Shown in pieces: positions 1-13,516 of a stretch of 64,000 bases of DNA. The notes under the pieces are model-generated. The model had not been told where the DNA came from and searched no databases. It saw only the letters and a list, made by a program, of their open reading frames with translations. The DNA lies in NCBI GenBank assembly GCA_947000775.1, contig CAMQGK010000334.1, positions 4,536,501 through 4,600,500 of the forward strand. Reading direction: 5' to 3'. A program made the translations under genes and the position numbers. This DNA is from Pterois miles. Taxonomy: Eukaryota; Chordata; Actinopteri; Perciformes; Scorpaenidae. Every line of letters begins with the position of its first letter. Position 1 is the first letter of the stretch.

Positions 1-129
1 TGGTGAAAAATATCGTTGGACATTTACCATTTCAAATGGTTGTTTTGTCCAATGAAAATTCCCAAACTCCAACCAAACATACTGCTGCTTTGTCGCGCCC
101 CTTGGCGTCACTTTAGATTTAGGACATGT

Positions 130-516
130 ATATAAGAAGTGGGGCTGCACGGGGGTGTAGTGGTTAGCGCTGTCGCCTCACAGCAAGAGGGTCGCAGGTT
201 CGATTCCGGCTTGGGACTCTTCTGTGTGGAGTTTGCATGTTCTCCCCGTGTAAGCGTGGGTTTTCTCCGGGTACTCCGGCTTCCTCCCACCATCCAAAGA
301 CATGCTGTTTAGGTTAATTGATGACTCTAAATTGCCCGTAGGTGTGGATGTGAGCGTGAATGGTTGTCTGTCTCTATGTGCCCTGCGATGGACTGGCGAC
401 CTGTCCAGGGTGAACCCCGCCTTCGCCCAATGCCAGCTGGGATCGGCTCCAGCCCCCCCGCGACCCCCAACGGGAAAAGCGGTTGATGATAAATGAATGA
501 ATGATATAAGAAGTGG
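130..516 (+). mobile_element. tRNA-like SINE insertion with 13-bp target duplication
   Basis: A repeat of about 360 bp (143-503) has a tRNA-like head with A-box-like TAGTGGTTAGCGCTG and B-box GGTTCGATTCC (about 158-208), a long body, and a tail of ATGA repeats. It is flanked by perfect 13-bp direct repeats ATATAAGAAGTGG at 130-142 and 504-516, which is the mark of retroposition. A second, 5'-truncated copy of the same family is at 54414-54513. The family is widespread in percomorph fish (recalled). Confidence 0.88.
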
Positions 517-3500
517 ACGTAGTAACCATGACGTCACCCACTGGTTTGTGCACTGCCATTTTTGAGCCTTGAATTCAACATTTTGGCTGTCGCCATCTTG
601 GTTGCAACCAGAAGTGACACAAGAGTGTGGAGCTGTAAGAAGAAAACACAGACAACTTCGACTGGACCGCCGTGGTAATGACCTGTCAATCACAAGGTAG
701 CCACGCCCCACAGCATCCCCTGCTTTATGGTTTATTTGACTCTAAATGGGACCATAATTTACTAAATGAACATCATGCTGTATTGATGAAGACTTGAAAC
801 TAGCGATTGAGACCATAAACTCATATTTACAATGTTTACTGAGGTAATAAACTAGGCTCATTTTCTCATAGACTTCTATACAATCAGACTTCTTTCTGCA
901 ACCAGAGGAGTCGCCCCCAGCTGGCTGTTAGAAAGAATGCAAGTTTAAGGCTCTTCAGCATCAGCTTCACTTTTCAGACCCGGATGTTGTCTACTAGATT
1001 CTTGGCATCAAAACCACTTAGGTTTAGGAAAAAACAATATGGTTGGGGCTTAAAACTAAACATTTGTAAAGCAAAAATAAAACTGAACATTGTGAACACA
1101 GGACACAAATGAAAAATGCTAGAATGCATTTTAAAAAATGACAGATATTGCCTATTAGAGATCTTTACTAGTGTAAGAAAAATATACAGACGTGTAGGAT
1201 GCACATAGTAGATCTGCGATGTGGCTTATAGCCGTTTTAGGATTTGGGGGAGTGTGTGCAGGTCACAAATCCAGCTCACATGTTGTGATACATTTAAAGT
1301 TTTGAATACAGCTAAAAGGATGTTTAGGTGTTGATGGGATCAATGAACTACATGCAAACTGAATAAAATGATTAATCTGATTATGATTCATGTGTAATTA
1401 TGCTGTTTGGCCTTTTAATCACATACAGTAATCGTCATATGTATGTGATTTTGTTATTTCGGCAACTATATCATCATTACAGCAGTATAAATATAATTTA
1501 GAGACGAGTGGTCATATTTAGACAGTCAGTGAGGTAAAGATAAAGTTTCACTATTGAGTGTCAGAAATGGGAGAAGTCAGACTGTTAGAGTCTTATGATG
1601 TACGGGGTCATTTGCGGCTTCTCTGGTCTAAGTTATGTACAGGCGAGACCTCCCATGGTCAGTGTGGTGTAAATGATCAGACTGGTCTCCATCATTGCGG
1701 CCGTGGTGACGCGCCAAGTTCCAGAGATTAACACTCCTCCGTCAGAGAAGCAGAGCGTACCGACACATACAGGCTGAGATAAAACATCTGGTCTGTCTCT
1801 ACTAAATACGTCCCCCGTGTGCATTTGCAGTGTCTGTCTAGCGTGTGCATGTATGTGTGTATCCTCTGTCCTCCCATCTTCATCGCCGATATCTGGCGGC
1901 GTGAGCTGTGCTCTGGAGCAGACCTGGAGGTCTCCAGGCATTCAGTGTTGCAGTAAAAATGGATGGATGTGTCCCACTGTCTGACTCCAAGCCCAGAAAT
2001 GTACCGTATATCAAGCTGTTGATACGGAGAGGGTGTTTGTGCTACTTCATCTCCTCTCACGGTAGTCGAACACAGACAGGTTAAAGTACAGAGTGGTTGC
2101 TTATTAAGGATTTCAAGAAGCAGCGGTCAGCCAAAAACCATCACCGGCACCTCTCATGAGCTCTTAATCCTCTTACTCGCCCTCCATCCTCTGATATTTA
2201 ATGTTTTAATTGATTCATAAAAGTCAGTATTGAGAGATTAAGACATGAAAACTAACTGCTGACTCAGTGTTTCTGTTTTTATCTGCAGAGTGTTAAACTA
2301 CTTATGAAAGCTGTTAAAATCACAAGTGACAATTGAGGGCAAACCAACCTTTAAAAGTCATTATACACCCATCTACATAAAACTATACACCAGACCACTA
2401 TAAAAAGAAAGCACTTCAGTTTAAAGCTTCAGAATTACACATGACGTCATTCGGCGGTGAGATAATCAGACTCAAACAAGTGGAAAATCAAAGTAGTTTT
2501 ATGCTGTTTTAGCACTTAAGTCCTCCTCCCTGTTTTGTGAGAGGGTGAAGACTCAGAAGAGTGCAGTTATCATAATTCATATATGAGATCATGAGATAGA
2601 GCCGTTGAGCCTCTGGGCTGATTTCATCGTGATTAAGTTCACCGATGATCCTTGTATCTGTGCATCGAGTCATGCAGACTATACTCCTGTGTCTCCCAGA
2701 GGTTTGTGTTACTACGGACCTTAATCACACAGTGGCCATATCGTACAGTCAGGGTCAAATCGGACCACTGGTGAGATAGGGTTAAAGGGTCCAACAAGTC
2801 CTTTAAACTAAACAAGAAAACATGTTTGTCATCACCCTCCACTGGAACAAACAATAAAATGTCAAAAAGGGTCAGTTCACCCAAGTTCTTGTGATGAATT
2901 TAGAGACCTACCTAGAACAGACTCTGGTATCCAGTCATTCCTGTACTTTTGTTTTTCAGTGAGGAATCAGTGACATGACAATGTGTAAAAACAGAAGCTA
3001 TCCTTGTTCAAGGTAGTTTTTGTACTTCGGGGTTCAAAATGGCCACTGTGTGACTTGTAACTGCAGAAAAGTTTCAAAAAAGCTACGTTATGTATGGCAG
3101 CCCTTCTCCTTCCTCTCATATTAGTCCTAAACTTGTACGTGGGACATTCTGTAAAAGAGAGACGCAGACAAATACAAACTTTGTGCTCCACAACTTCCCA
3201 AACTGATTTAATGATGTTTAGATTTTGTGACTATCACAAATGACTTCCAGGTGTTCATCAAAAGATATGGTTCAGCAACATCTCCGTGGACTTTTTCATC
3301 TTGGAATATGGCCGAAAAACTACTTAGCCTATGGCATGAACCCGGTCTTCTAAAATGTCCGCACTATCCTCAGCCAATAAGCATGTCCCCTTTCCCTCTG
3401 CACAGTCAACCGTACCACATTATGCCATTCCCCTTCAACATCTACACTTTTCATCAACGACTCTACCCCAGCTTTCACTCAAACAGCATTCAGATCAGAG

Positions 3501-5223
3501 CCAATCTGCTGACTATAGCAATCCACGCTCCACCAGTAGCCTCTCAGATCGATCCTCCGGACTCTTCCTGGGAGGATGGCGGCCGCTTGCTGCTGACAGG
3601 AGAATCTCCTGAAAAAGTCAGCCACACTTTTGGAGCAAGAAGTGAACTGGCGGTAGCTCGGGCTAAGGTTTCTGCACTGTCAGGTGCAGCTAGGGGAAAG
3701 GAATTCCAGCCTGGCGGAAAAGAGCTGCTCTGATGGATGAATGATCCCGAGCAGTGTTTGTAATTCATCCCCCGCGTGCCTTCTCCTGTCCCTGTGCTGA
3801 TCAGGGAGTGTGTGAGGCCTCCATCACAATTACACATCCACAGAGAAAGTTTTATCAGTCTGTGGCTGAGACTCAGCTGTCACTGTTAATGAGCTCTGGA
3901 GTCTCTTTATTTTTGGCAAGTGTCCATGCTGGCTACAGTTTTCAGTCTATAGGGGAACAAAGGACAGTTAGATCACAACAACGTAAATTTTACCTGGCTA
4001 TCTCAGCCAATCATCTTCCTAGATGTTGAGACACTTGTAAGGTGCTCTCTTTGGCTTTAATCATTCTTTTGATTCACTGATACTCAGGCGCTAAAAGGGA
4101 CACATTGTACTCCCTTAGCATGACCAGCTCACAACATACAGCTATGAAGTGTCTCGGAAATTTAAGACACCGAACGAGCATGTCAAGAAATTTCCTGGGA
4201 TAGACTTGATACAGTGCTGCCACTTATGGAACAATACTTGCTATTATTCTGCTGGAAAGCACAAACCCCTGCACCCCTCAATTCTCTGCCCTTTCACCCC
4301 TTTGGCGTCCCTTCGGCTACCCGCCCACACCCAGGGGGTAGCGGTGCGTGGACTGTGAGGCAGAGCACACAAAGACAAGGGAGCCTCAAATCTAATTTTA
4401 CTTCTTAAGTTCAGTTACATTACGAAAGGATAAATGACCTCAAAGGAACATTTGTGGTTATGGCTCGTAGAGAAAGTACGAATGATGCTCATCATTGTTA
4501 TTACTTCAGTCTGTTCTTTGTCCTTTTAACAGTAACATGAACAGGCCTTTCCAGTTAAGAAACCCCCTCCATCTTCCCTTCTCTCCATGTCCCTTATAAT
4601 ATTTTTCCTTTGCCTGGCTTAGCACAACAGTGCCATCCCATTTCTTGCTCTCTTTGCCTTTTCTACCTGGCAGCACTTGGGGAAACGTGTCCCATTGGAG
4701 CTGTGCCACCCTCTCGTTTTACACACTCATTTCTTTCTGCATCTAGTAACAAGGGAAGCGAGGCCAGAGGGAAGAGAGAGGGCCGAGTTTGGACTCTCAG
4801 GACAAACTGTAATTCTCCACATCGTCTCGGGGTCGAGAACCCATCTGGCCGCAAATTTTAGTAACTCTCTTCAATAGGGCTCTGTTTACTCGAGTAGCTA
4901 GGTTTACACAGGCAAAATAAAGGGTTCATATAAAACGCATTAACTGAGAATAATCCTTTTGGTCTTTTGTAAATAGGATGTAATAATGGGGGCTGTCCAA
5001 AGAGGGTAACCGCTTTGAAAAGGCTCAGATGAGGCAAATTTGTGTGCAGGCAGTGGTTCAGTGCCAGATCCTCTGAACTGGTTTCTGACATATCAGTATC
5101 AACATTTACCTCATTTCAGATACTGAGTCAAGAATTAAGGCAATATACACAAAAATATAAAAACTAAAAATATGTAGCCACTGTGAGGAGCCTCCAAAGA
5201 ATGTCCATGATGAAACTAAACTT

Positions 5224-5440
5224 TCTTGATTAATTGATTGTTTAGTCAATAAAATGTCAGACACTTTCCTTACAATTTCCTAAAGCCTGAGCTAACATTT
5301 TCAAATAGGTTGTTTTGTCCAATCAATAGATCAAAAGCCAGGATTGATTTAATTCCACATAAGATGATGAAAAACAGCAAAATCCTCACAATTGAGAAGC
5401 TGGAACTGGGGAATGTTTGGTATTTTTATCTTGAAAATTT
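5224..5440 (+). repeat. Interspersed repeat, family A (copy 1)
   Basis: A degraded copy of a teleost repeat recognised by a 'gattaattgattgtttagt' start, 'ataaaatgtcag', 'ttgttttgtcc' and 'aagctggaa' blocks. Four more copies lie in this window (9583, 10975, 23690, 23935). The class of the element is not clear to me. Confidence 0.6.
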
Positions 5441-7368
5441 GCTTTAAAAGGTGCTACATGCATTTCTATTGCCTCCACACAGCTTTCAACATGGCGGCAG
5501 CTGTGACAGCGGCTTGTAGCTAACTGTGTTAACAGTGCTAACAGTGCTAATCTGGGATGGGATGGTGCTACGCTACGGGGTGCCGTTATCAGCTGTAACC
5601 ACAGTATGAGAGCAATGCAGAGCGACGGCCACAAGCTAGCCAGTGGGATGCGCTTAAATGAACGAACATACACTAAAAACATGCATGGCCGGCCCGGCGA
5701 TGTCAACAAAGCACGGAGAAACTCAGATTACAGCACACACAGAGGGAGAGCGACTTCAGTCTTTGCTCAGGTTAAAATGAACCTTATTCCTTGATATTTT
5801 TATATAGCAAATAGCTGTTTTCTGCTATATCAGTGCTCTGGATATCACCTTTAAATGAGTAACTGAGATTGCTGATAGTGAAGACAACATGAAGCAAGAT
5901 GATGAAGGCTCAGTAATCTTCATCTGTTTAGTAACACACCTAGCAAAGGCCTGAGAAATGCGAACACAACTACGCTGAAGACAAAGGAAAATATAATCTG
6001 ATGTACGGTCTGTCTAGTGTTGCCAAATCATAAATCACTTCCAATGCTGGAGGCACCTACAGGAACACATAAATACACATAAGGGCCACACTGAAAGGAG
6101 AATACCACCTCAATTAAGAACTCCAATACGTTATTTCCATTGCCGAGGAAAGTTCAAACACTATTTGTGAACATGAGCTGCTCTTTCTCAAAGTCAGAAA
6201 CCAAAGAAGTAAGTCTCAAACTTGTGATGTCATAGGTTATAATGTCTGGAGCTGCTCCATAGACAACAAACACCCAAATGAGCTTTATTTTATTGTAGTG
6301 TTGTCAGTTATGAAACAGGAAATGTTTCCATATTCTCGGGTCATTCCTCTAGAGCATCTCTTCCATTCATCGTCTATGGAGCAGTTCACACTCTATGCCC
6401 TATAACATCACAAGTTTGAGTTTTATCACTTTAGTTTTTGGATTTGGAAGAGAGTTGTTCGTGTGTACTAATGTTTTTGAATTTTGTTGTTTATGAATTG
6501 TGAAAATTGGTGTAGTTCCCCTTTAACAGACAATGTCATTACAGTACGGTATAGCAACAAAACTTTAAAAAGTTTTATAATTGGTTTGATGATTGTCGTA
6601 TCGGGCTGTGAGCCCTGTTCCACAAAGCTGACCAGGTATGATCTCATGGGGCCACATGTGGCTCCCATCAGGTGAGACTGGCTGTGGTCAAAAAGTCAAA
6701 AAAATTACACCTAATGTCTTTTCCTACCCAATTTTGCTTGACCTTGATGGAAAACATCATGAGGTCAAGGAAAGATGTGAAGGAGGATTCATAAGGCCTT
6801 AAAGAAAGACAACCCTAGTGTTGAGACAACCTGAGTGCAGTTACACTCGGCTCCATAATTATGATGCTACCATGGTAAAACTACAATGTGCCAGAGATGG
6901 ACTTTGGTGTGTGAAAGAGAGAAACCACATGTCCCTCTGCAACATATAAAAGATTATCTGACCTAACGTGGACAACTGGTGAAACATATCACTTCATTAC
7001 CAAGGTTGGAATTGAAATTAAAAAAGATTATACCCTACAGGCTACCGCAAAGATTATATGATAATTATGGAGTTGTTTTTTGAGTTATAGTGAGGGCATA
7101 AAACCACTGAACTCCTTTTCGGACATAAAATTTATTTATGGTGATTATTTGTTTGCTATATGTTAACAGTTCATTTTATTTGTTATGCTGTTTTTTACTT
7201 ATTTGTTACATGTTTGAAACAAATAAATTGAAATAAATTGAAACAAACTGGTTTTCACTGTCTGCACATATTTATCAACGTACTGTATATGCCATTAGTA
7301 TGTCTGTATGAAAATAATATGCAAGATGAGCAACATAAGGGTGCGTCACTTTAAAAGTTGCAGCCGCT

Positions 7369-7520
7369 GGGGTGTTGTTTAGCTCAGTTGGTAGAGCAAA
7401 TGCCCCATGTGCCAAGGCTGAAGCGGCCCCAGGTTTGAATCCTGCCCGGAGTTCTTTGATACGTGTCGTCCCCTCTGTCTCCGTCAATAAAATGAAAAAA
7501 AAATTTCCAAAATAAATTGT
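7369..7520 (+). mobile_element. tRNA-derived SINE
   Basis: A tRNA-like head has A-box TTAGCTCAGTTGGTAGAGC and B-box GGTTTGAATCC (about 7378-7443), followed by a short body and an AATAAAATG(A)n tail. The distance between boxes is too long for a real tRNA and no clover leaf closes. Imperfect flanking duplications are visible (AAAAGTTGCAGCCGC at 7354-7368 and AAAACTTGCGGCCGC at 7522-7536). Confidence 0.72.
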
Positions 7521-9335
7521 AAAAACTTGCGGCCGCAAGGAATTGTGAGGCAGCATTATCTCCTTTCCTTTTGTAAAGGATGGTCCAGTGTATCCTGTAC
7601 AAAAGGAGATATAAAGGAGCACCTTTCCTTAGTATTCAGAGCATTCGAACAGCTCCTATCATGGCAAGGCAACATGGACGGCAACCAAAAAGAAATAAAA
7701 TGGCCATGACATCATCCTCTGTTCAACTACAGCAGCAGACAGAGCTCCAACTCTGACACAGTAGCAGCGATTTACTACCCTGTCATCAGTCTGTCATAAG
7801 GCACACATGCTACTCATACACAGTGTGTCTGCAGAGACACAGAGAGACAGTGAGCATGTGTCTCCTCTATCAAGCTTATTGATTACGGTGAGTCAGGAAG
7901 TTCAGCTCACTGCTTTTTTTCCATGTTTGCATGACCTGAGTCACCTGTGGCGTAAATCATATTCAACATAGTCTGAGTCACATGTCCGTCTGTTGATATA
8001 CGGTAAGTGTCTGTGCTAATTGTGGGAGCAGGTGTTTTTAAAGATGTCTACGTGTGTGCAAGTGTTCGTTTGCTGCCAGGCTCCGGCTGTGAGCGCACTA
8101 TGAATGAGTGAGAGAGCCATAAACACCTGAGGAAGCAGGAACACACAGACACCCTCTCTGGACTGTATTTATGGTACTGATTGAGGCGGGGGAGGGAGTC
8201 GTCATGCACAGCTCAGCTCTGGCCATGGCGAGGGTCCAACCATAACAACGGGGCTGTTAAAGCCCCCCTGGATGAGTCCCAGGGGGCAGTGGAGCGGACG
8301 GAATGCAGGCCTGGGTTTAGAGGTTCAGGGGTACGTCCTGTTGTTAATGAGCTCACCCCGCTGGGCCTCTCTGGCTCTGAGCCCCTGACACCGCCTCACC
8401 AGCAGCCACACCAGCGCGCTGCCACAACCTCTTCCTGGACTGGTCCTGGACCAATGAAGCATACCACACTTCCTGAACAATGTGAACATCGCTCTGTGCC
8501 CCTGAGATGATCTCAACGAGATGTGAACAAGAAGACGGTAAAAGGAAGTGCCGTCTGTGCGGCGCTGTGTGCAGGCCCGTAAGTGTGTGGATATGATGAG
8601 AAGCCCCTGAGACTCGGCCTCAGACGATGCAGCAAAGGAGATACAAGCACTTTCCTAAATGATGCATGTCTTACATGCTCTATTAGTGCAGGGTAAACAG
8701 CACTTTCGTTGAAACCCTGCAGCGCTGAAGACAGCTATAAGTGTAATATATGTGGCAATCTTTTTTACACACAAAGGCAATTCAAAGTGCTTTACAAAAT
8801 ACATTAAAAACATGAAATAATAAATACCACATGAGACATTAAATTGCATTAACCACATGACATTTATAGGAGGGAGCTCGGGATGTAAGTGCATGTGTGT
8901 GTAATGATGAATGCATAGTTGAAAGTTTTAAACCAGTTTTGACCTGCCAGAAAATAAACTAACACAATAGTGTTACACGATCTCCTGCCTCAGGGTTAAC
9001 AGGTGCGTGATGATTATTGTATTTCTATCATTATTTTGCCCTTTGTGCGATGTATAATCAACGTAGATATGCAGATGTTCAACATGGCTTAATTTCATTG
9101 TCTTACATAACAGTAAAATAATATGCAGCTGGTTTGGAACCATTGTACATTGATTAAGTCAATAATCCATTATGAAAAACTGACCCTGAACCTGCTGTAA
9201 ATCAAGAGGCATATAATCATATTTCTGTTGTGGCTACTCACATTCTTCTACAAGCTCTTTGTGATTGTCTTTAGCATTCCAAGTTAGGACTGGGACGGTT
9301 TACATGCTGATTCATAGCGTGTCTTGCCTGCATAA

Positions 9336-9536
9336 TGGTAAATGGACTGCGTTTATATAGGGCCTTTTTAGTCTTCTGACCATTCAAAGTGCTTTACACT
9401 ACATGTCAACATTCACCCAAACACACACATTCATACACTGATGGCAGAGGCTGCCATGCAAGATGCCAACCTGCCCATTAGGATCTAATGTAAATACTCA
9501 GTCACACACCGATGACACAGCCTTCAGGGTTAAGTA
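9336..9536 (+). repeat. Teleost interspersed repeat ('GGTAAATGGACTGCG...GGCAGAGGCTGCCATGC')
   Basis: The block with TAAATGGACTGCGTTTATAT, CATTCAAAGTGCTTTACACT, CATTCATACACTGATGGCAG and GGCTGCCATGCA is a repeat I recognise as very common in percomorph genomes. It is followed directly by a family A copy. Confidence 0.7.
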
Positions 9537-9582
9537 GAATGTAGTATGAACCACGGCACAGTTGGCATAACGGCATTGGCAT

Positions 9583-9902
9583 TGTTGATTAATCTGTCAT
9601 TTATTTTCTTGGTTAATCGATTAGTTGTCTGGTCTATAAAATGTCGAAAAAATGAAAAATGAAAAATATCTATCAATGCTTCACAGAGCTTAAGATGACG
9701 TCCTCAAAGTTCTTGTTTTGTTCACAACTCAACGATATTCAGTTTACTGTCATAGTTGAGAAACCAGAAAATATTCACATTTAAGAAGCTGCAATCAGAG
9801 AACTTTGAGGGTTTTTTTCTTAAAAAAAAAAATACTCAAACCGATTATCAAAATAGTTAGTGATTAATTTAATAGTTGACAACAATTGTCGCAGCTCTAG
9901 TT
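9583..9902 (+). repeat. Interspersed repeat, family A (copy 2, longest)
   Basis: This is the best-preserved copy: GATTAATCTGTCATTTATTT, TAATCGATTAGTTGTCTGGT, CTATAAAATGTCG, ATGACGTCCTCAAAG, TTGTTTTGTTCAC, GAAACCAGAAAATATTCACA and a final AATAGTTGACAACAATTGTC. It serves as the reference for the other copies. Confidence 0.75.
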
Positions 9903-10974
9903 GGTATAGATTTATATACAGTATGAACTCAGCTCTGTGTGCCCCACAATTACAGTTTGAAGATACGATAGTTTGCCCTGAACCATGATAACTGGAGTAT
10001 CTGCAGGATTATTTGGCAACACTATCGTGCCTGAGCACCAAGCTGAGAACACACTAACACACTTCTAGTAGATTTCTCACAGCTCTCGTCTTGAACTAAT
10101 ACAGCTCTCTGTAAAGTCTCACTTTGCCAGCTGTGTACAACTTCAGCTTTCTGTATCAGATCGCTAGAGGCCTATGGTTCTGTCATCCTCTACTCTCCCC
10201 TTCTAGCCAATCCTGTGAGGTCATTTCTCTCTGGTCAAGACGATTGGCTCCTCGAGGGGAATGCCTGCTCCTCTGTCAGGTCTGAGCTCTGAAAGCCAAC
10301 CAGGAATGTCTCTAATTAGGCCGACTGCTGGTGCAGTTCATCCAAACCTCCTCTCCGATCTCGTCTTCAGTCCAGAACTAATCACAACCATCAGCAGCGC
10401 TCCCCTCATCCCCGCTGAGCACCGTATCACAACCACATGAGCAAATGGAAATATATGCAAAGACCAGCTCAGAATAGAGCTCAAGAGTCAGACAGGGCAA
10501 TGACTTTTAAATTCTACCCGTTATGCAAGAGTGCAGCGTTTAGTGGCGGGGAAACTGAGACCGAACCGGAGGGGGGTCGGGGTGTTTGGGAGGTCTGTGA
10601 TACGAGAGGCCATAAATGATGTCACCATGACACACCACAGCAACATCTCTGTGATGTGGTGGTCTGTTTGTGGTTTAGTATACATGGGAGTGGAGGAGGT
10701 TTCAAGGTCGGCTTCATAAAACCCCCACCCACTGGGCCACAACACTCATCAGGACTACTGGGAGTGTACAAAACCCACAGACTGATACAGTGTGAGAGAA
10801 TAATATTCAACCTAAAAACAACTGTTTTTATTGTATTTTTATGCTTTTGTGGCCCAGAATGTGGATAAAACCGCAGGGTTGGGGTGAGACAGCGGTAAGG
10901 AGGAGATATAACTGGATTTACGGGGCCTGGCAGCAAGACAATGAAAGACTGAATTTGTCTTTTAGTAGAGCTCA

Positions 10975-11135
10975 AATGTTTAGTTAATTGAAAGAAAACC
11001 GATCATCAGTAATTGATGATGTATTAATTGACTGTGTTTGCCGGCTCTAGCATCTCAAATCTTTGTTTTATAAGAAACTAAATTAGATACCTTTGAGTTT
11101 TGGATATTTGGTCACAAAAACAAGCAAACTGAATA
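10975..11135 (-). repeat. Interspersed repeat, family A (copy 3, reversed)
   Basis: The reverse complement shows the same order of blocks (CAAGTTTGCTTGTTTT-like, then attaattgattacat-like ends) in strongly degraded form. Confidence 0.45.
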
Positions 11136-11289
11136 CATCACCTTTAGCGTTTTTCTCCATTTTCCTCACATTTCATGTTTTGTCTTGACTGGTGTTACGG
11201 TTTTATGTTGTTGTTGTTTGCTGTATGTTGGAGGAACACAGTGGAGATCTAAACTGAACCACCAGATGGTTTGTTACACAGAACCGAGG

Positions 11290-11600
11290 AGAAGACGTCA
11301 TTGAAAACTACTTGGAAAAGGGCCAACACTAAAAACAACAACAACAACAAAACAATACATGGCAGGTGATTGGATGAACCATCTGTCAATCAAACTCTTG
11401 CCGAAGCAGGTCCGGAGAAGAGTGAAAACATCTTTTCCACTGAGAAAAGCCTTCAGTGCCGTTTTTTGCTCTTCTTTCAATGAAGAAATACCCTCCAGTT
11501 GTGATATAACTGATGCTATCGCAGCTACACTAACCTCTTTGGGCGCCGCCATTGCTGTTAGGAGCCAACAGTCACCTCTCCTCCGTGCCACCAGACCTGC
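11290..11600 (-). pseudogene. Transposon-borne fragment with RecQ-helicase-like N-terminus
   Basis: The minus strand encodes MAAPKEVSVAAIASVISQL from about 11552, then LKEEQKTALKAFLSGKDVFT and TCFGKSLI, which resembles the motif 0/I start of RecQ-type helicases (expected TGFGKS; here Gly is Cys). Right after the P-loop the similarity stops and unrelated sequence leads to a stop. I read it as an internally deleted, non-autonomous copy of a mobile element carrying such a helicase. It is not a host gene. Confidence 0.55.
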
Positions 11601-12403
11601 CTAAACCAGTAGCTGCAGTAGCTCCTCACAGGAAGCTGATCGCTCTGGCTTGCCGGACGTAAATGCATTACTTGAAACCTGACAAGGTGGATTTTCATGC
11701 AATGTGTGATGTTGCGATTAATATCCCAATAATCTAGTGGAAATCAGCCTTTAGGCTTTATTGTGTAGAGATATTCTGTCATCAGTTTAAAAACAATATG
11801 TAGCTGTGGCCCTGTGTAAAAGAGAACAGAAAAGTAGGTAATGAAATACTGCATAGCTTTATGAAGGTAAAGAAAGAAAGATGGTGGTCTGCAGTAAGTC
11901 CACAGTTGTGAAAGAGATCACCAGTCTTCCCAGTGGGCTGCAGGCAGCAATTGGGACGGTTGAACTCATCACAGCTGTACAGAACCAACAGGACCCCCCG
12001 AGTCTACCCACTCCATCAATGCTGCCATTGTCTCAGCACTGACGTCAAAACACCAAATATGCTTCATTACCTCCTCAGAGCCAACCTAAGGACAGTAGCG
12101 CTGTGTTGTACAGTACCTACATCATGCCACTCTATACCTGCAAGATGAGAGGTGGTGATATATGTTGGAAGGCAGGGAGCAGACGGGGTTAATGCAGCTT
12201 TAATGGCATCCGTCGCCGAGTGGATCAGAGATGAGAGAGAGGAGGCACAGCACACACCTCTACTCATTGCGTGATCCGTCAGGCTGTAAAGAGCCTGTCT
12301 GTTTGTGGGTCACTCAGTCAGCACACCAGTCCACTTAAACTACTGGGAGAGGGGAAATGCCTCGACTTTATTGGGGACAGAAGAATACTCCAGCTGCCAT
12401 GTC

Positions 12404-12409
12404 GCGTGT

Positions 12410-12497
<88 letters not shown>

Positions 12498-12512
12498 ATG
12501 CATGCATGCGTG
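12404..12512 (+). repeat. (TG)n microsatellite with (GCAT)n end
   Basis: About 45 TG units, with one TT interruption near the left end, run to about 12496 and then turn into TGCATGCATGCATGCG. Confidence 0.97.
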
Positions 12513-13094
12513 CGTCTATTTTCATCCCTAAAAGTATTTTTTTGCACTGCTGACTCGGCCCACTTTATGTCTTTCATCAGACTGCAGGAAAAACAGTTTT
12601 CAATGCACTCCCAGGGGAAGTCTTGGGAAATAATAAATAAATCAGTAAGCAGAAGAGGCATTTCCAGTCCAGGAGCCAGATACATAAAACTTAACTCAGA
12701 ATCAAGCCTAAGTGTGTATGAAAGTTTAAAAAAGTTTCAGCTAAAGAACTGTGCATCTGCATTTCTTGAACTTCAATGAAAATGTACGTTAGATTAAGAA
12801 ACACCAGGAGAAGCAGGTAAAGTATAGACAAGATATCAAATAAATAAAATGCATTTATTATTAATAATAAAAATGAATTAATCTGGAGTATGCATGCTTT
12901 TCTGGTCTGTCACATTTTTGTTAATCTTACTGATTAGTCCTTTATACATAATGTCTGATCTGATTACATTGTTACCTTGTTTACCTGTATTAATGCTGTA
13001 CTGCTGACTGTATGTCAACATCTCTTCAGTTCAAATAATATTAAAAAAATAAAAAATATGATCACCAAAAAACAATGAATCTGGAAAATTTCTC

Positions 13095-13200
13095 ATACTC
13101 TACCATTACTGTGCATGTCTTTTTGAGTGTAAAACTGAATTTCCCCACTGTGGGACTAATAAAGGAATATCTTTCTTTCTTTCTATCTTTCTTTCTTTAC
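13095..13200 (+). mobile_element. LINE-like 3' end with (TTTC)n tail
   Basis: The block AACTGAATTTCCCCACTGTG GGACTAATAAAGG followed by a (TTTC)n microsatellite is the typical 3' end of a fish non-LTR retroposon. No coding part is left. Confidence 0.6.
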
Positions 13201-13438
13201 AATATCACAGTCAAATATAAACCATAAAGGGAGTAATAATTATAATTCATGTGACTTTATTGTTCCACAGACCGTTCTGTACGTTGTGTGGAACATTTCA
13301 AAATAATATAATAATATCATAATTATTAGTATATCTTCCAATTTAAATACCTGAACCCTTCTATTAAGCATTTAGTGATTTTTTTCATGGACCTGATGCA
13401 CATACCAGCACACACTTACAGAAGAATATAACAGTATG

Positions 13439-13440
<2 letters not shown>

Positions 13441-13515
<75 letters not shown>
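13441..13515 (+). repeat. (GA)n microsatellite
   Basis: About 37 uninterrupted GA units. Confidence 0.97.

Positions 13516-13516
<1 letters not shown>

Noticed and set aside
150..210. tRNA-like sequence
   Set aside because: A- and B-box-like words are present, but the sequence continues into a SINE body with flanking target duplications.
178..711. Long minus-strand frame (177 codons)
   Set aside because: It runs through the antisense of the SINE at 143-503 and has no family resemblance.
3227..3733. 168-codon plus-strand frame
   Set aside because: Low complexity in places, no recognisable domain, no splice context; likely chance.
7378..7450. tRNA-like sequence TTAGCTCAGTTGG...GGTTTGAATCC
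   Set aside because: The boxes are spaced too far apart for a tRNA clover leaf, and an A-rich SINE tail follows.
8181..8510. 109-codon plus-strand frame in GC-rich sequence
   Set aside because: No domain and no sign of codon conservation; GC-rich sequence gives long frames by chance.
12271..12779. Frames rich in Cys-Val or Thr-His repeats
   Set aside because: These are translations of the (TG)n microsatellite.
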